Of a DNA stretch of 64,000 nucleotides, positions 17,714-25,909 are shown piece by piece (the stretch's first letter is position 1; the number at the start of each line of letters is the position of its first letter). The position numbers and the translations under genes were made by a program. Origin of the DNA: Martinezella lusitana (GTDB taxonomy: Bacteria; Pseudomonadota; Alphaproteobacteria; Rhizobiales; Rhizobiaceae). The stretch covers positions 62,001 through 126,000 of the forward strand of contig NZ_FMAF01000012.1 in assembly GCF_900094565.1 (NCBI RefSeq), read 5' to 3'. A model generated the notes under the pieces. The model searched no databases, was not told the origin of the DNA, and saw nothing but the letters and a program-made list of their open reading frames with translations.

Positions 17714-18706
17714 ATGCAGCGGTTCATCAACAACCCCGATGAAGTCGTTGAAGACACTGTAAAAGGCTTCATCAAGGCGCATTCGGATATCGTTCGTCTG
17801 GCCGAAAACCCACGCGTCGTCATCGCCAAGAATGCTCCCCACGCCGGAAAAGTCGGGGTGATCACCGGCGGCGGCTCGGGGCATGAACCGGCCTTCATCG
17901 GCTACACGGGCAAGAACATGCTGGATGCGGTCGCGGTCGGCGAACTCTTCTCTTCGCCGACGGCCAAGAGCTTCCATGATGCCATTCGCGAAGCCAATGG
18001 TGGCCGCGGCGTGATCTGCCTCTACGGCAACTACGCGGGTGACAACATGAACGTCAAGATGGCAATCAAGCTCGCCGCCAAGGACGGTATCGAGGTCGCA
18101 ACTGTGGTCGCAAATGATGACGTCTGCTCCGCTCCGCCGGAGGAACGCGAGAAGCGCCGCGGTGTGGCTGGCGAGATCTTCATGTGGAAGATCGGCGGCG
18201 CCAAGGCGGCGACTGGCGCAAGCCTCGAAGAGGTACGCGTCGCCGCTCAGAAGGCGATCGACAGTTGCCGCTCCGTCGGCATCGGACTTGGTCCCTGCAC
18301 CCTGCCCGCTGTCGGTCATCCGAATTTCCAGATCGAGCCTGGCACGATGGAAGTGGGCATCGGCCATCATGGCGAGCCCGGCGTTCGCGTTGAGCCCCTG
18401 AAGACCGCCGCTGAAATTGCCGAGACGATGTGCCAGATCGTTCTCGACGATCACGACCTAGCCGCCGGCACGGAAGTCGCTGTCCTCGTATCCGGCCTCG
18501 GGGCTACACCGGTCAACGAGCTCTACATCCTGAACGACACGATCGAGGCGAAGATCTCCGAGCGCGGTCTGAAGATCTACAAGACTTATGTCGGCAACTA
18601 TTTCACCTCGCTTGAAATGGTCGGCGCGACACTGACCGTCATGGCGCTCGACCCGGAGCTGAAAAAGCTTCTGGATGTCGAAATTCAATGCACGACGCTG
18701 CTCTGA
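17714..18706 (+). CDS. Dihydroxyacetone kinase subunit DhaK-like (ketose kinase)
   Basis: Substrate-binding subunit of a DhaK/DhaL kinase. It binds a ketose covalently through a His. Visible motifs are GGGSGHEPAFIGYTG (His that positions the substrate), YGNYAGDNMN, DDV, and the covalent site GIGHHGEPG with His218 and His219. At 330 residues it is slightly shorter than E. coli DhaK. AGGAGAG precedes the ATG. The partner DhaL-like gene follows 13 bases later. In related clusters such kinases act on erythrulose, not only dihydroxyacetone, so the name should not be read as proof of substrate. Confidence 0.92.
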   Translation: MQRFINNPDEVVEDTVKGFIKAHSDIVRLAENPRVVIAKNAPHAGKVGVITGGGSGHEPAFIGYTGKNMLDAVAVGELFSSPTAKSFHDAIREANGGRGVICLYGNYAGDNMNVKMAIKLAAKDGIEVATVVANDDVCSAPPEEREKRRGVAGEIFMWKIGGAKAATGASLEEVRVAAQKAIDSCRSVGIGLGPCTLPAVGHPNFQIEPGTMEVGIGHHGEPGVRVEPLKTAAEIAETMCQIVLDDHDLAAGTEVAVLVSGLGATPVNELYILNDTIEAKISERGLKIYKTYVGNYFTSLEMVGATLTVMALDPELKKLLDVEIQCTTLL

Positions 18707-18719
18707 GGGGAACGCAATC

Positions 18720-19361
18720 ATGCAGACATTCAACAATGCAACGGCGGGCGACATCGTGCTCGCGATGGCTGACCGCATCGTCGAAAACCGCGCCTATCTG
18801 AGCGAGATCGACGGCAAGATCGGCGATGGCGATCACGGCGTGAACATGGCCAAGGGTTTCGGCATGGCGTCGGAGCGCCTGAAGGGCAAAAACCTCTCAC
18901 TCGCCGCTTCGCTCGACACGCTGGGCACGATCCTAATGACGGAGATCGGCGGATCGATGGGTCCGCTCTATGGCGTCATGTTCACCGAGTTCGCCGAGAA
19001 ACTGGAAGGTGTCGAAGCGATCGACAGCGCCACCTATAGCCGGATGCTGCATGCCGGCCTGGAAGGCATCCAGGCGATCGGCTCGGCAAAGCTTGGCGAC
19101 AAAACGCTGCTGGATACGCTAATTCCGGCAATCGAAGCCTTTGACGCTACGGATGCCGCCAGCAAATCCTTTGCTGAAGCGCTCGATGCTTTGGTAGCGG
19201 CGGCCGAGGCCGGGCGCGACTCCACGCTCAACTTGGTCGCCAAGATCGGTCGGGCCAGCCGGTTGGGCGAGCGCTCGCTCGGCGTGCTTGATGCCGGGGC
19301 AACATCCTGCGCCATCATCCTGAAGGAGCTTTCCTTGGGCGCTCGTTCGAGGCTGCAATAG
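18720..19361 (+). CDS. DhaL-like ADP/ATP-binding kinase subunit
   Basis: Nucleotide-binding partner of the preceding DhaK-like protein. The Mg-binding Asp cluster is intact (DGKIGDGDHGVNM), and the downstream GGSMGPLYG and DAGATSCAIIL stretches are typical. The start is the ATG at 18720, with GAGGGG 8 bases upstream. Whether the phosphate comes from ATP or from a PTS (DhaM) cannot be told directly; no dhaM is present in the window, which favours ATP. The 140 bases that follow hold no gene but may carry an internal promoter for the SorC-DhaK gene. Confidence 0.9.
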   Translation: MQTFNNATAGDIVLAMADRIVENRAYLSEIDGKIGDGDHGVNMAKGFGMASERLKGKNLSLAASLDTLGTILMTEIGGSMGPLYGVMFTEFAEKLEGVEAIDSATYSRMLHAGLEGIQAIGSAKLGDKTLLDTLIPAIEAFDATDAASKSFAEALDALVAAAEAGRDSTLNLVAKIGRASRLGERSLGVLDAGATSCAIILKELSLGARSRLQ

Positions 19362-19501
19362 ATAGGCACATTTGATCTCCCAAGGCTGCGCGATCCCATG
19401 ACCCTGCATGGGGCCGCGCGCCGCCCCCGTCCGAAGAAGCATTTGCAAACATACGCCATTGCTTTCATGTTCAGGCGGAAAAAAGGGAATTGTGAATCAT
19501 C

Positions 19502-21598
19502 ATGACAGGCAAGGCATCTTCGGTCAGCAAAACGGGTGGAAGCAAAGCGGGCGTGCCGGACGCGCTCGACGCTATGCCGCTGCGCTATGGCGATGATCCT
19601 TATGTATGGGCTTGCTGGCTCTATTATGAAGACGGCAAGACCCAGGGCGATATCGCCGAGATCATGGGCATTTCGCGGGCAACCGTGAACAGCTACCTGG
19701 CCGACGCACGCAGCCGCGGCATCGTCAATATCTCGCTCGAACCCTCGCGCCTGAGTTCGCTCTCCATCGCACAGGAACTCAAACGCCATTTCGGGCTGCA
19801 TGACTGTCTCGTGGTGCCGAGCGACGATGGAACACGCCCGTTGATCGATCGCCTCGGGACAGCAGGCGCGCAGGCCATCGCCAGACTGCTGAAATCCGGC
19901 GACACGCTCGCCCTTGCCTGGGGCCGCACGGTTCTGGCAATCGCCGAACAGTCCAATGTTCCAAACCTGCAGGATGTCACGATCGTTCAGGCGACCGGCG
20001 GCACGCGGGCGCGTTTCGCCTATACGCCGGAGCTCTGTGCCGCGGCCTTCGCGAATGCCGTTGGCGGCAAGCTGATCAATATTACGGCTCCGGCGATTGT
20101 CTCGACGACGGAGGTCCGCGATATCCTGCTGCGCGAGCCGTTGATCGAAGATCAGTTTTCGATCCTTTCCAAAGCCAACAAGGCCCTCTTCGGCATATCG
20201 TCGTTGCGGCCGAATTCGACGATCCACACGAGCGGCTTCTTCGAATCCGTCTCGCTTCAGGATTATCTGGCCAAGAATGCCGTCGGCGTCGTCGCTGGCC
20301 GCTTCATCGATCCGAAAGGCCAGCCGGTCGCTGGTCCGCTCGATGACAGAACCATCGGCATATCCCTCGACATGCTCAAATCGATCGGGCTGCGCATCGC
20401 GGTCGCTGGCGGCTTCGATAAGGTGCCAGCCATTCTTGCCGCATTGCGCGGCGGCTATATCAATGTGCTCATCACCGATGCGGCCACCGGTAGCGGCATT
20501 CTGAATGCGGATGGGGTGACGGAGTTCGACCCGAAGGCAACCCAGCGCCCGAAAGCGGATAACAGCGTTGCGCTGCCCAGCAGCTATCGCACGCATATCA
20601 AGAAGTTCCTGAACAATCCCGATGATGTCGTCGACGAGATGCTGGATGGTGTCGTCAAGGCGCATGCGTCCTATCTCGCGCCGATCAAGGGATCGAACCG
20701 GGCACTGGTCGCGCGCAACGGCCCTCGGCCGCAAAAGGTCGGCCTGGTCATCGGTGGCGGCACGGGCCACGAGCCTGGCTTTCTCGGCTATGTCGGCAAG
20801 GGTCTCGCCGACGCCGTCGCCATCGGCAATATCTTCTCGTCGCCCCCGCCGACGCCTATCCTCGAATGCGCCAAGGCTGCTTCCGGCGGAAAAGGCGTGC
20901 TCTTCGTCTACGGCAATTATGCCGGCGACGTCATGAACTTCGAGATGGCTGCGGAAATGGCGCAGGAACAGGAGATCGACGTTCGGACCGTATTGACGAC
21001 GGACGACATCGCGTCGTCCCCTATCGAAGACAGGGAGGGTCGCCGCGGCGTTGCGGGCAATTTCTTCATCTTCAAAATTGCAGGTGCGGCCTGCGACAGG
21101 GGCCTCTCGCTCGACGCCTGCGAGGCCATAACGCGCAAGGCCAATGACAGGACCTTCACCATGGGTGTTGCGCTGGAGCCCTGCTCGCTGCCGCAGACGC
21201 GACGCCACAATTTCGAGATTGGGCCAGACGATATCGAGTTCGGTATGGGCATTCATGGAGAGCGCGGCGTCACCCGCGAAAAAATGATGAGTGCGGACGA
21301 GATCACGGACCGGGTCATGGACCGTATTTTCTCCGAGATGAAGCCTGCCGCCGGCGACCGGATCGCTGTGCTGATTAACTCCTTCGGCGCGACGCCGCTG
21401 ATGGAGCTGTACATCCTGTTCCGGCGCGTCGCACAGCGGCTGAGCGCCAAGGACATCAAGATCGAGGCGAACTGGGTGGGACACTACTGCACGTCGCTCG
21501 ATATGGTCGGCGCATCCATATCCATTTTGCATCTCGATCAGGAGCTGACGGAATTGCTGTACCACCCATGCGATACCTTCGCTCTGAGGGTCGGATGA
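19502..21598 (+). CDS. SorC-family regulator fused to DhaK kinase domain
   Basis: A 698-residue fusion. Residues about 30-80 form a SorC/DeoR-type HTH (GKTQGDIAEIMGISRATVNS). Residues about 85-345 form the sugar-phosphate-sensing domain of EryD/SorC regulators (GTAGAQAIARLL, TLALAWGRTV, ISLDMLK). Residues about 370-698 form a complete DhaK domain with GGGTGHEPGFLGYVG, YGNYAGDVMN and the covalent-site His at residue 585 (GMGIHGERG). The active-site His is retained, so the kinase part may work with the DhaL encoded at 21656. The arrangement suggests that substrate turnover and operon control are coupled in one polypeptide. The likely operator is the palindrome at 13125-13165. Confidence 0.9.
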   Translation: MTGKASSVSKTGGSKAGVPDALDAMPLRYGDDPYVWACWLYYEDGKTQGDIAEIMGISRATVNSYLADARSRGIVNISLEPSRLSSLSIAQELKRHFGLHDCLVVPSDDGTRPLIDRLGTAGAQAIARLLKSGDTLALAWGRTVLAIAEQSNVPNLQDVTIVQATGGTRARFAYTPELCAAAFANAVGGKLINITAPAIVSTTEVRDILLREPLIEDQFSILSKANKALFGISSLRPNSTIHTSGFFESVSLQDYLAKNAVGVVAGRFIDPKGQPVAGPLDDRTIGISLDMLKSIGLRIAVAGGFDKVPAILAALRGGYINVLITDAATGSGILNADGVTEFDPKATQRPKADNSVALPSSYRTHIKKFLNNPDDVVDEMLDGVVKAHASYLAPIKGSNRALVARNGPRPQKVGLVIGGGTGHEPGFLGYVGKGLADAVAIGNIFSSPPPTPILECAKAASGGKGVLFVYGNYAGDVMNFEMAAEMAQEQEIDVRTVLTTDDIASSPIEDREGRRGVAGNFFIFKIAGAACDRGLSLDACEAITRKANDRTFTMGVALEPCSLPQTRRHNFEIGPDDIEFGMGIHGERGVTREKMMSADEITDRVMDRIFSEMKPAAGDRIAVLINSFGATPLMELYILFRRVAQRLSAKDIKIEANWVGHYCTSLDMVGASISILHLDQELTELLYHPCDTFALRVG

Positions 21599-21614
21599 TC
21601 GAATAAGAATGTTG

Positions 21615-21640
21615 CCCAGCAAGCCCTAGGGACTGCTGGG
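21615..21640 (+). other. Intercistronic stem-loop before second dhaL
   Basis: CCCAGCA/TGCTGGG arms enclose a shorter CCCTAGGG palindrome. It lies between the SorC-DhaK stop and the next ATG, with no T-run. Confidence 0.5.
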
Positions 21641-21655
21641 ATCGGGAGGAAGACG

Positions 21656-22315
21656 ATGTCAGAAAAAGCCGCGCGATGCCTGAGCGGCATGTTTCAGCGC
21701 ATATCCATCGCGATCAATGCCGGGAAGGATCACCTCTCGGAATTGGACGGAGCGATAGGAGACGCCGACCACGGAATCACCATGTCCCTCGGCTTTATGG
21801 CCGTGAACGCCGAACTGACGAAGCTCGACCTCGCGCAGGCGTTACCCTCGGAGATCTTCGCCGTCGCCGCCTCGGCCTTTCTGGATGCCGTCGGCGCTTC
21901 GACCGGACCGCTTTACGCGACAGGTTTCCGCAGGGCTTCGCAAGCGCTGAAATCGGATGAATCGCTCTCGCCGGCCTGCCAGGCGATGATCGTCGACGAA
22001 ATGAGGGCCGGTATTCAGCAGCGCGGCAAGGGACAACGTGGCGATAAGACGATGCTCGACGCCTGGATCCCCGCCGCCGAAGCCGCCATCAACGCGAGCG
22101 CGCGCGAACTCGCCGTTGCCGGCATGTGGAACGCCATCCTGGAAGCCGCTGAAGCCGGCGCGAACTCGACAAGCTCTATGGTCGCGGCCCGCGGGCGGGC
22201 GGCGCGGCTAGGCGAGCGATCTTTGGGACATATCGATCCAGGTGCGGCTTCGGCCGTGATCATCTTGCGGGCAATGCGGGATGCGTTTGTGGAAGCGCGA
22301 CTGAACAACAGCTAA
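21656..22315 (+). CDS. DhaL-like kinase subunit, second copy
   Basis: Nucleotide-binding subunit, presumably for the SorC-DhaK fusion directly upstream. The Mg-binding Asp set is intact (DGAIGDADHGITMSLGF), as are GASTGPLYATGFRRA and HIDPGAASAVIIL. The sequence is clearly diverged from the first DhaL at 18720, so this is not a recent duplication. GGGAGGA precedes the ATG. It is the last gene of the polyol operon; the following 130 bases up to the insertion sequence contain no gene. Confidence 0.9.
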   Translation: MSEKAARCLSGMFQRISIAINAGKDHLSELDGAIGDADHGITMSLGFMAVNAELTKLDLAQALPSEIFAVAASAFLDAVGASTGPLYATGFRRASQALKSDESLSPACQAMIVDEMRAGIQQRGKGQRGDKTMLDAWIPAAEAAINASARELAVAGMWNAILEAAEAGANSTSSMVAARGRAARLGERSLGHIDPGAASAVIILRAMRDAFVEARLNNS

Positions 22316-22444
22316 TGTTTTCTTAGTATACAATGAACTGGCCCTGCGGAAAAACACCAGAAAATCCGCACGGAAAGTGCCCACGGAAATAATATAACGA
22401 AAGAGAGGAAAAAATGCCGGCTCCTATTGAGGAGTATTGATGGA

Positions 22445-22456
22445 ATGGATGCCCCC
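22445..22456 (+). repeat. Left subterminal inverted repeat of the IS
   Basis: ATGGATGCCCCC, exact inverted partner of 23805-23816. Confidence 0.85.
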
Positions 22457-22522
22457 TACCGACGGCATCGCGATGTGTCAAAGTGACGTTCGCCAAAACG
22501 TCACCTAGAGGAGAGAGCATCC

Positions 22523-23551
22523 ATGAAGGAAGTTAGCATTGTCGGCCTGGACCTTGCAAAGCGGGTGTTTCAAGTTCATGCCGCAGGAAGCGATGGTAGC
22601 GTTGTCCTGCGCAGAAAACTGTCACGCAGTCATGTCCTTGCGTTCTTTACAGAATTGCCGAAGTGCATCGTTGCGATGGAGGCGTGCGCCACCGCCCATT
22701 ATTGGGCACGAGAGATTGGCAAGCTTGGTCATGACGTGCGCTTGATCCCGCCGGCTTACGTGAAGCCCTTCGTCAAGCGGCAAAAGAATGATGCTGCCGA
22801 CGCCGAAGCTATCGTTGAAGCCGCTACTCGCCCGTCCATGCGGTTCGTAGCATCCAAGACAGAAAGCCAGCAGGCCTGTTCGATGATCTTCCGGACGCGG
22901 GATCTGTTCTTTCGTCAGCGAACGCAGCTTATCAACGCTTTGCGCGCCCATCTTGCCGAGCATGGGGTTATCGCGCCACAGGGAACTGCTAACTTGCCTT
23001 TGCTCACGCAGATCATCGAGGAAGACCGCTCCGGCCTCGAACTTATTGTCGTGGAAACCGCTCGGCTTTATCTTGAGCAGATTGAGGCGCTCTCTTCTCG
23101 AATCATTGGCTTGGAAAAGGCGCTCAAGTCGGAGGCAAAACGCTCTGAGAACACGGCTCGATTGATGTCCATGCCAGGAATGGGACCAATCACCGCCATG
23201 GCGATTGAGGCTTTCGCCCCAACCATGACGACATTCCGCAAGAGCCGAGACTTCGCGGCCTGGCTAGGTCTGGTACCGAGACAGCATTCGAGCGGAGGAA
23301 AGCAGGTACTTGGACGAACATCGAAGATGGGTCAGCGCGACATCCGACGGCTTTTGATCATCGGCGCAATGACCGTGATCCGATGGGCATGCCGGAAGGC
23401 TCCTCCGGAGAACTCATGGCTTGCACGGATGTTGGCGCGTAAGCCCCGCATGCTCGTTGCAATTGCTCTTGCGAACAAAATGGCGCGAACGATCTGGGCC
23501 ATGATGACGAAGAACGAAATTTACAGGAATTCTAGCCCAGCCGCGGCCTAG
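22523..23551 (+). CDS. IS110/IS1111-family transposase
   Basis: A 342-residue DEDD transposase. The N-terminal RuvC-like domain begins GLDLAKRVFQVHA and includes VAMEACATAHYWAREI and KNDAADAEAIVEAA. The C-terminal transposase_20 domain contains MPGMGPITAMAIEAF, the DFAAWLGLVPRQ segment and GGKQVLGRTSKMGQ with the conserved Ser region. The gene is full length and unbroken, so the element may be active. GAGGAGAGAG precedes the ATG. Confidence 0.93.
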   Translation: MKEVSIVGLDLAKRVFQVHAAGSDGSVVLRRKLSRSHVLAFFTELPKCIVAMEACATAHYWAREIGKLGHDVRLIPPAYVKPFVKRQKNDAADAEAIVEAATRPSMRFVASKTESQQACSMIFRTRDLFFRQRTQLINALRAHLAEHGVIAPQGTANLPLLTQIIEEDRSGLELIVVETARLYLEQIEALSSRIIGLEKALKSEAKRSENTARLMSMPGMGPITAMAIEAFAPTMTTFRKSRDFAAWLGLVPRQHSSGGKQVLGRTSKMGQRDIRRLLIIGAMTVIRWACRKAPPENSWLARMLARKPRMLVAIALANKMARTIWAMMTKNEIYRNSSPAAA

Positions 23552-23804
23552 CAAAACGCTGCGCTGTTGCCAGGCGGAATCGTCGGCGTGTGAGGAGGTC
23601 AACGAACGGTAAGGACAAAGATCGGTGAGAGTGAGCCTGGAAATGCATCCGGAGCAATGAGCTAAGAGCTCGCAGTATTGATTTGCACCAGGTTCGCGTA
23701 AATCCATACCGGCCAGCGGCCAAGATCAGGTCGCGACGAAAGGCCTGATACATGACCGCACCCGATCACACGACCAAATCGCTCGATAAAAGCCTTGCAT
23801 GAAC

Positions 23805-23816
23805 GGGGGCATCCAT
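23805..23816 (-). repeat. Right subterminal inverted repeat of the IS
   Basis: GGGGGCATCCAT, exact inverted partner of 22445-22456. Confidence 0.85.
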
Positions 23817-23966
23817 ACATGCTCCGGTACTGACACCAAACTAGAGCAACTGCTTCCGTGGAGCTAGCAGCCCTCGTTCCCAAGGCAAGAGCAGACTGTC
23901 GAACCGGCAACCTTCAGCGGTGGATTGCTTTGGCAATAGCCCCTCCAACTCCAAAGAGCGCAACAT

Positions 23967-24395
23967 ATGATTTGGGCTATCACTTCAGTTCTGGCATTTT
24001 ATCTCGGAGCACTAAACACTTTGCTTGCCCGTGTGGCGGGGACATGCACCCAAGGAGAAGCGGACCGCCTTTGGGGCGTGGTGATATCTATTCCTTTCTA
24101 TCTCGTCGCAGTGCTTGGTCTGTTTCAGACAAAATACCTCAGAGCGGCGACGATTGCTTGCAGCCCCGTTTTCCTCTTCACACTCTGGCAAGCTGCCTTC
24201 GCCGTCAGGCTCTCATTCGACATTCTCGTTTACGATGCCAGTGCTTGCGAAGTTCTCGAGGGCATGCCTTATCCGAATAGCGGAGCGGAGATCGCATTTG
24301 CTGTTCTCTGGCCTCTCGTTGGATTTGGAACCCTCGTGGCCTTAACGTTGGTCTACATCCTACGCCGACCGCAGAACGGTCTCGGTCAAAGATAA
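23967..24395 (+). CDS. Hypothetical four-helix membrane protein
   Basis: A 142-residue protein with about four hydrophobic segments (start to residue 22, 36-55, 60-82, 107-132). It has a Cys in each of the loops TCTQGEAD and ASACEVLEG, which could form a periplasmic disulfide. No family recognised. AAAGAG lies upstream of the ATG. Its position beside an immunity island makes a membrane-type immunity protein conceivable, but nothing in the sequence proves it. It is outside the insertion sequence. Confidence 0.6.
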   Translation: MIWAITSVLAFYLGALNTLLARVAGTCTQGEADRLWGVVISIPFYLVAVLGLFQTKYLRAATIACSPVFLFTLWQAAFAVRLSFDILVYDASACEVLEGMPYPNSGAEIAFAVLWPLVGFGTLVALTLVYILRRPQNGLGQR

Positions 24396-24463
24396 AAGCC
24401 GAACGGCATTTCGCAATTGTAACGACAAGGCGGTCTTCACCGAAGGGTTACTTTTCCTCACCG

Positions 24464-24934
24464 CTAAGCTCGCTTGCTGATCTCATCCAGGAAGAAGGTG
24501 CCAAAACTTTCCGCCAAACGTTCACCCGGATTCGTCACAGAGGCAGCCGGCGTCCATTCTACGACGGGATACTCGTCTTCTGAGTTCACGACGGAACTAT
24601 CAAGGCAGAAAATGGGACCATAACCGCTGCTCATAATGGTGATATGGGTCCCAGGAAAGCCGGCAAGTTTGCGATTCTCCAAAGTCTGCCAAACCATGCT
24701 GGGCACAGAACTGCCGGGTATCTTGTTGGCGATGATTCCGTAGAATTCGGCATCATCAAATGAGCCTACCCCCAAAGTCGTCAGGAACATGCAATAGCTG
24801 GGTGGCATTCGAATACCCAACATCTGCTCTGCAGCGTCGACATTGTCGTCCGGTGCCGGGCCGAAGAAATCTGAGGCGGCTGGTTTAGCTCGCACAATTG
24901 CAAGCGCCTGCTCAAAGGCCAGTAGTCCTTTCAT
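24464..24934 (-). CDS. SMI1/KNR4 (SUKH)-family probable immunity protein
   Basis: A 156-residue protein with the SUKH fold pattern: an N-terminal Asp-rich segment, AAEQMLGIRMPPSYCMFLTTLGVGSF (the typical E…LG…LP..Y..FL…NG motif) and a C-terminal FGTFFLDEI. Such proteins neutralise contact-dependent or T6SS toxins. The ATG at 24934 is chosen; a TTG at 24967 would add 11 residues. There is no toxin gene next to it, so it would be an orphan immunity gene. It lies with other immunity genes of the same strand. Confidence 0.75.
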   Translation of the reverse strand: MKGLLAFEQALAIVRAKPAASDFFGPAPDDNVDAAEQMLGIRMPPSYCMFLTTLGVGSFDDAEFYGIIANKIPGSSVPSMVWQTLENRKLAGFPGTHITIMSSGYGPIFCLDSSVVNSEDEYPVVEWTPAASVTNPGERLAESFGTFFLDEISKRA

Positions 24935-25012
24935 GGAAATTACGTGGTTCTCCAGATAACATCTCAAACTCTCATACGCCGAATAGTGCTATGTTGTCGT
25001 CATATTCCGAGT

Positions 25013-25471
25013 TTACTGCCGAAGTTCGAGAAGGATCATCATTGCCTGTTTTTTCTTCGTTAACGCCACGTCAGCAGAAGACCGCCCGGCGGCATTCTTG
25101 CGGTGGGGATTTTCACCTTTTTTTATAAGCAGTTCAATCAGCGGCAAACGGGGGCCTGGGTAGAGCACTGCTGTCCACAATCCGTCATTACCATATTTGT
25201 CGAGACAACTCAGATTGGCGCCCTTGTTGATAATACTTGCCGGGAGATCCTTCATGTCTCGTGAAATTGCATACTATAGGGCTGTTTGGCCATTGTCGTC
25301 CTGATGATCTAATGGAACTTCAGCCTGCAGAATCGTCTCAGCATATTCGGCTCTATAAGCGGTCGCCTCCTGAAGATAGCTGCGATTATCTTGACTGATC
25401 TCAGTTACATCCTGGATCACATCGGGATCGAAATTAGGGTTTGTCCGCAATTCCGCGAAAAGATCCACCAT
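25013..25471 (-). pseudogene. Ankyrin-repeat protein interrupted by an amber codon
   Basis: Two open stretches in the same frame are separated by a single TAG (25274-25276). The first ends in DDNGQTAL and the second resumes with YAISRDMKDLPASIINKGA, LDKYGNDGLWTAVL and LIELLIKKGENPHRKN. In an ankyrin repeat the position after TAL is normally His or a similar residue, so one base change (for example CAG to TAG) explains the stop. The start is ATG 25471 after GGAGTAGAAAG; the frame also reaches 25504. Small ankyrin proteins are frequent in T6SS effector/immunity loci. Either a pseudogene or a case of stop readthrough. Confidence 0.7.
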
Positions 25472-25542
25472 TCTTTCTACTCCGCTTCGCGGCGAGGACT
25501 GCAACTCAAGATGACTAAGTCGCCAGGCCGCTTCGGAAGAAA

Positions 25543-25709
25543 TTGCGAAGTCGCTGCTTAGCTTTGCCGAAGCACTGCAGAAAGCTACCGCGGCCCTATC
25601 GGGCGCACCACGACCGACTGTCCATATCCTCGCGCGTCGATCAGATTGTATTCCATGGTCTGCGCGACGATAGCAAAATGCTCAGGCGCCTTCAGGCGCT
25701 TGAGGTGAG
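25543..25709. repeat. Duplicated 167-bp segment, copy 1
   Basis: Matches 26824-26990 with nine substitutions and no gap (offset 1281). It contains the 3' end of a Tdi1-like gene plus 42 bases of its downstream flank. Confidence 0.9.
25585..25709 (-). pseudogene. Truncated 3' remnant of a Tdi1-like immunity gene
   Basis: Encodes only the last 40 or so residues (HLKRLKAPEHFAIVAQTMEY … VRPIGPR, stop at 25585-25587). It is nearly identical to the end of the gene at 26866-27537. No start and no upstream homology are present. The remaining 405-base gap (25505-25909) holds no supported gene. Confidence 0.8.
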
Positions 25710-25909
25710 AAAAAGCTCAAGACTTGGTCTCCAAGAGCAGTTTGACATCTATGCGGCCTCTTGCCGTTCGGCAACTCCGACCCATGGGCTGAGAAGCTTC
25801 AGCGCCATTTCATCCGCCTCGACAAATGCTTGAGATAAACGCGCCATATCAAGGCATTGGCTCGCATCCATGACGAATTTTCTGGAAGGCACGAGGCACC
25901 AAACGTCAA

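Larger units (their letters stand above)
22445..23816 (+). mobile_element. IS1111-group insertion sequence (IS110 family)
   Basis: A 1.37-kb element with one transposase gene. ATGGATGCCCCC at 22445-22456 and its exact reverse complement at 23805-23816 form 12-bp subterminal inverted repeats, which separate the IS1111 group from IS110 proper. The true tips lie a few bases outside these repeats and cannot be fixed without an empty site. About 250 noncoding bases follow the transposase. It sits at the border between the sugar operon and the immunity island. Confidence 0.85.

Noticed and set aside
19034..21622. Very long (862-codon) minus-strand open frame
   Set aside because: Antisense shadow of the SorC-DhaK gene; composition is Arg/Asp-rich as expected from high-GC reverse frames.
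25749..25871. 40-codon minus-strand frame with coding-like residues (MDASQCLDMARLSQAFVEAD…)
   Set aside because: Too short to support alone; possibly a gene fragment in the immunity island.
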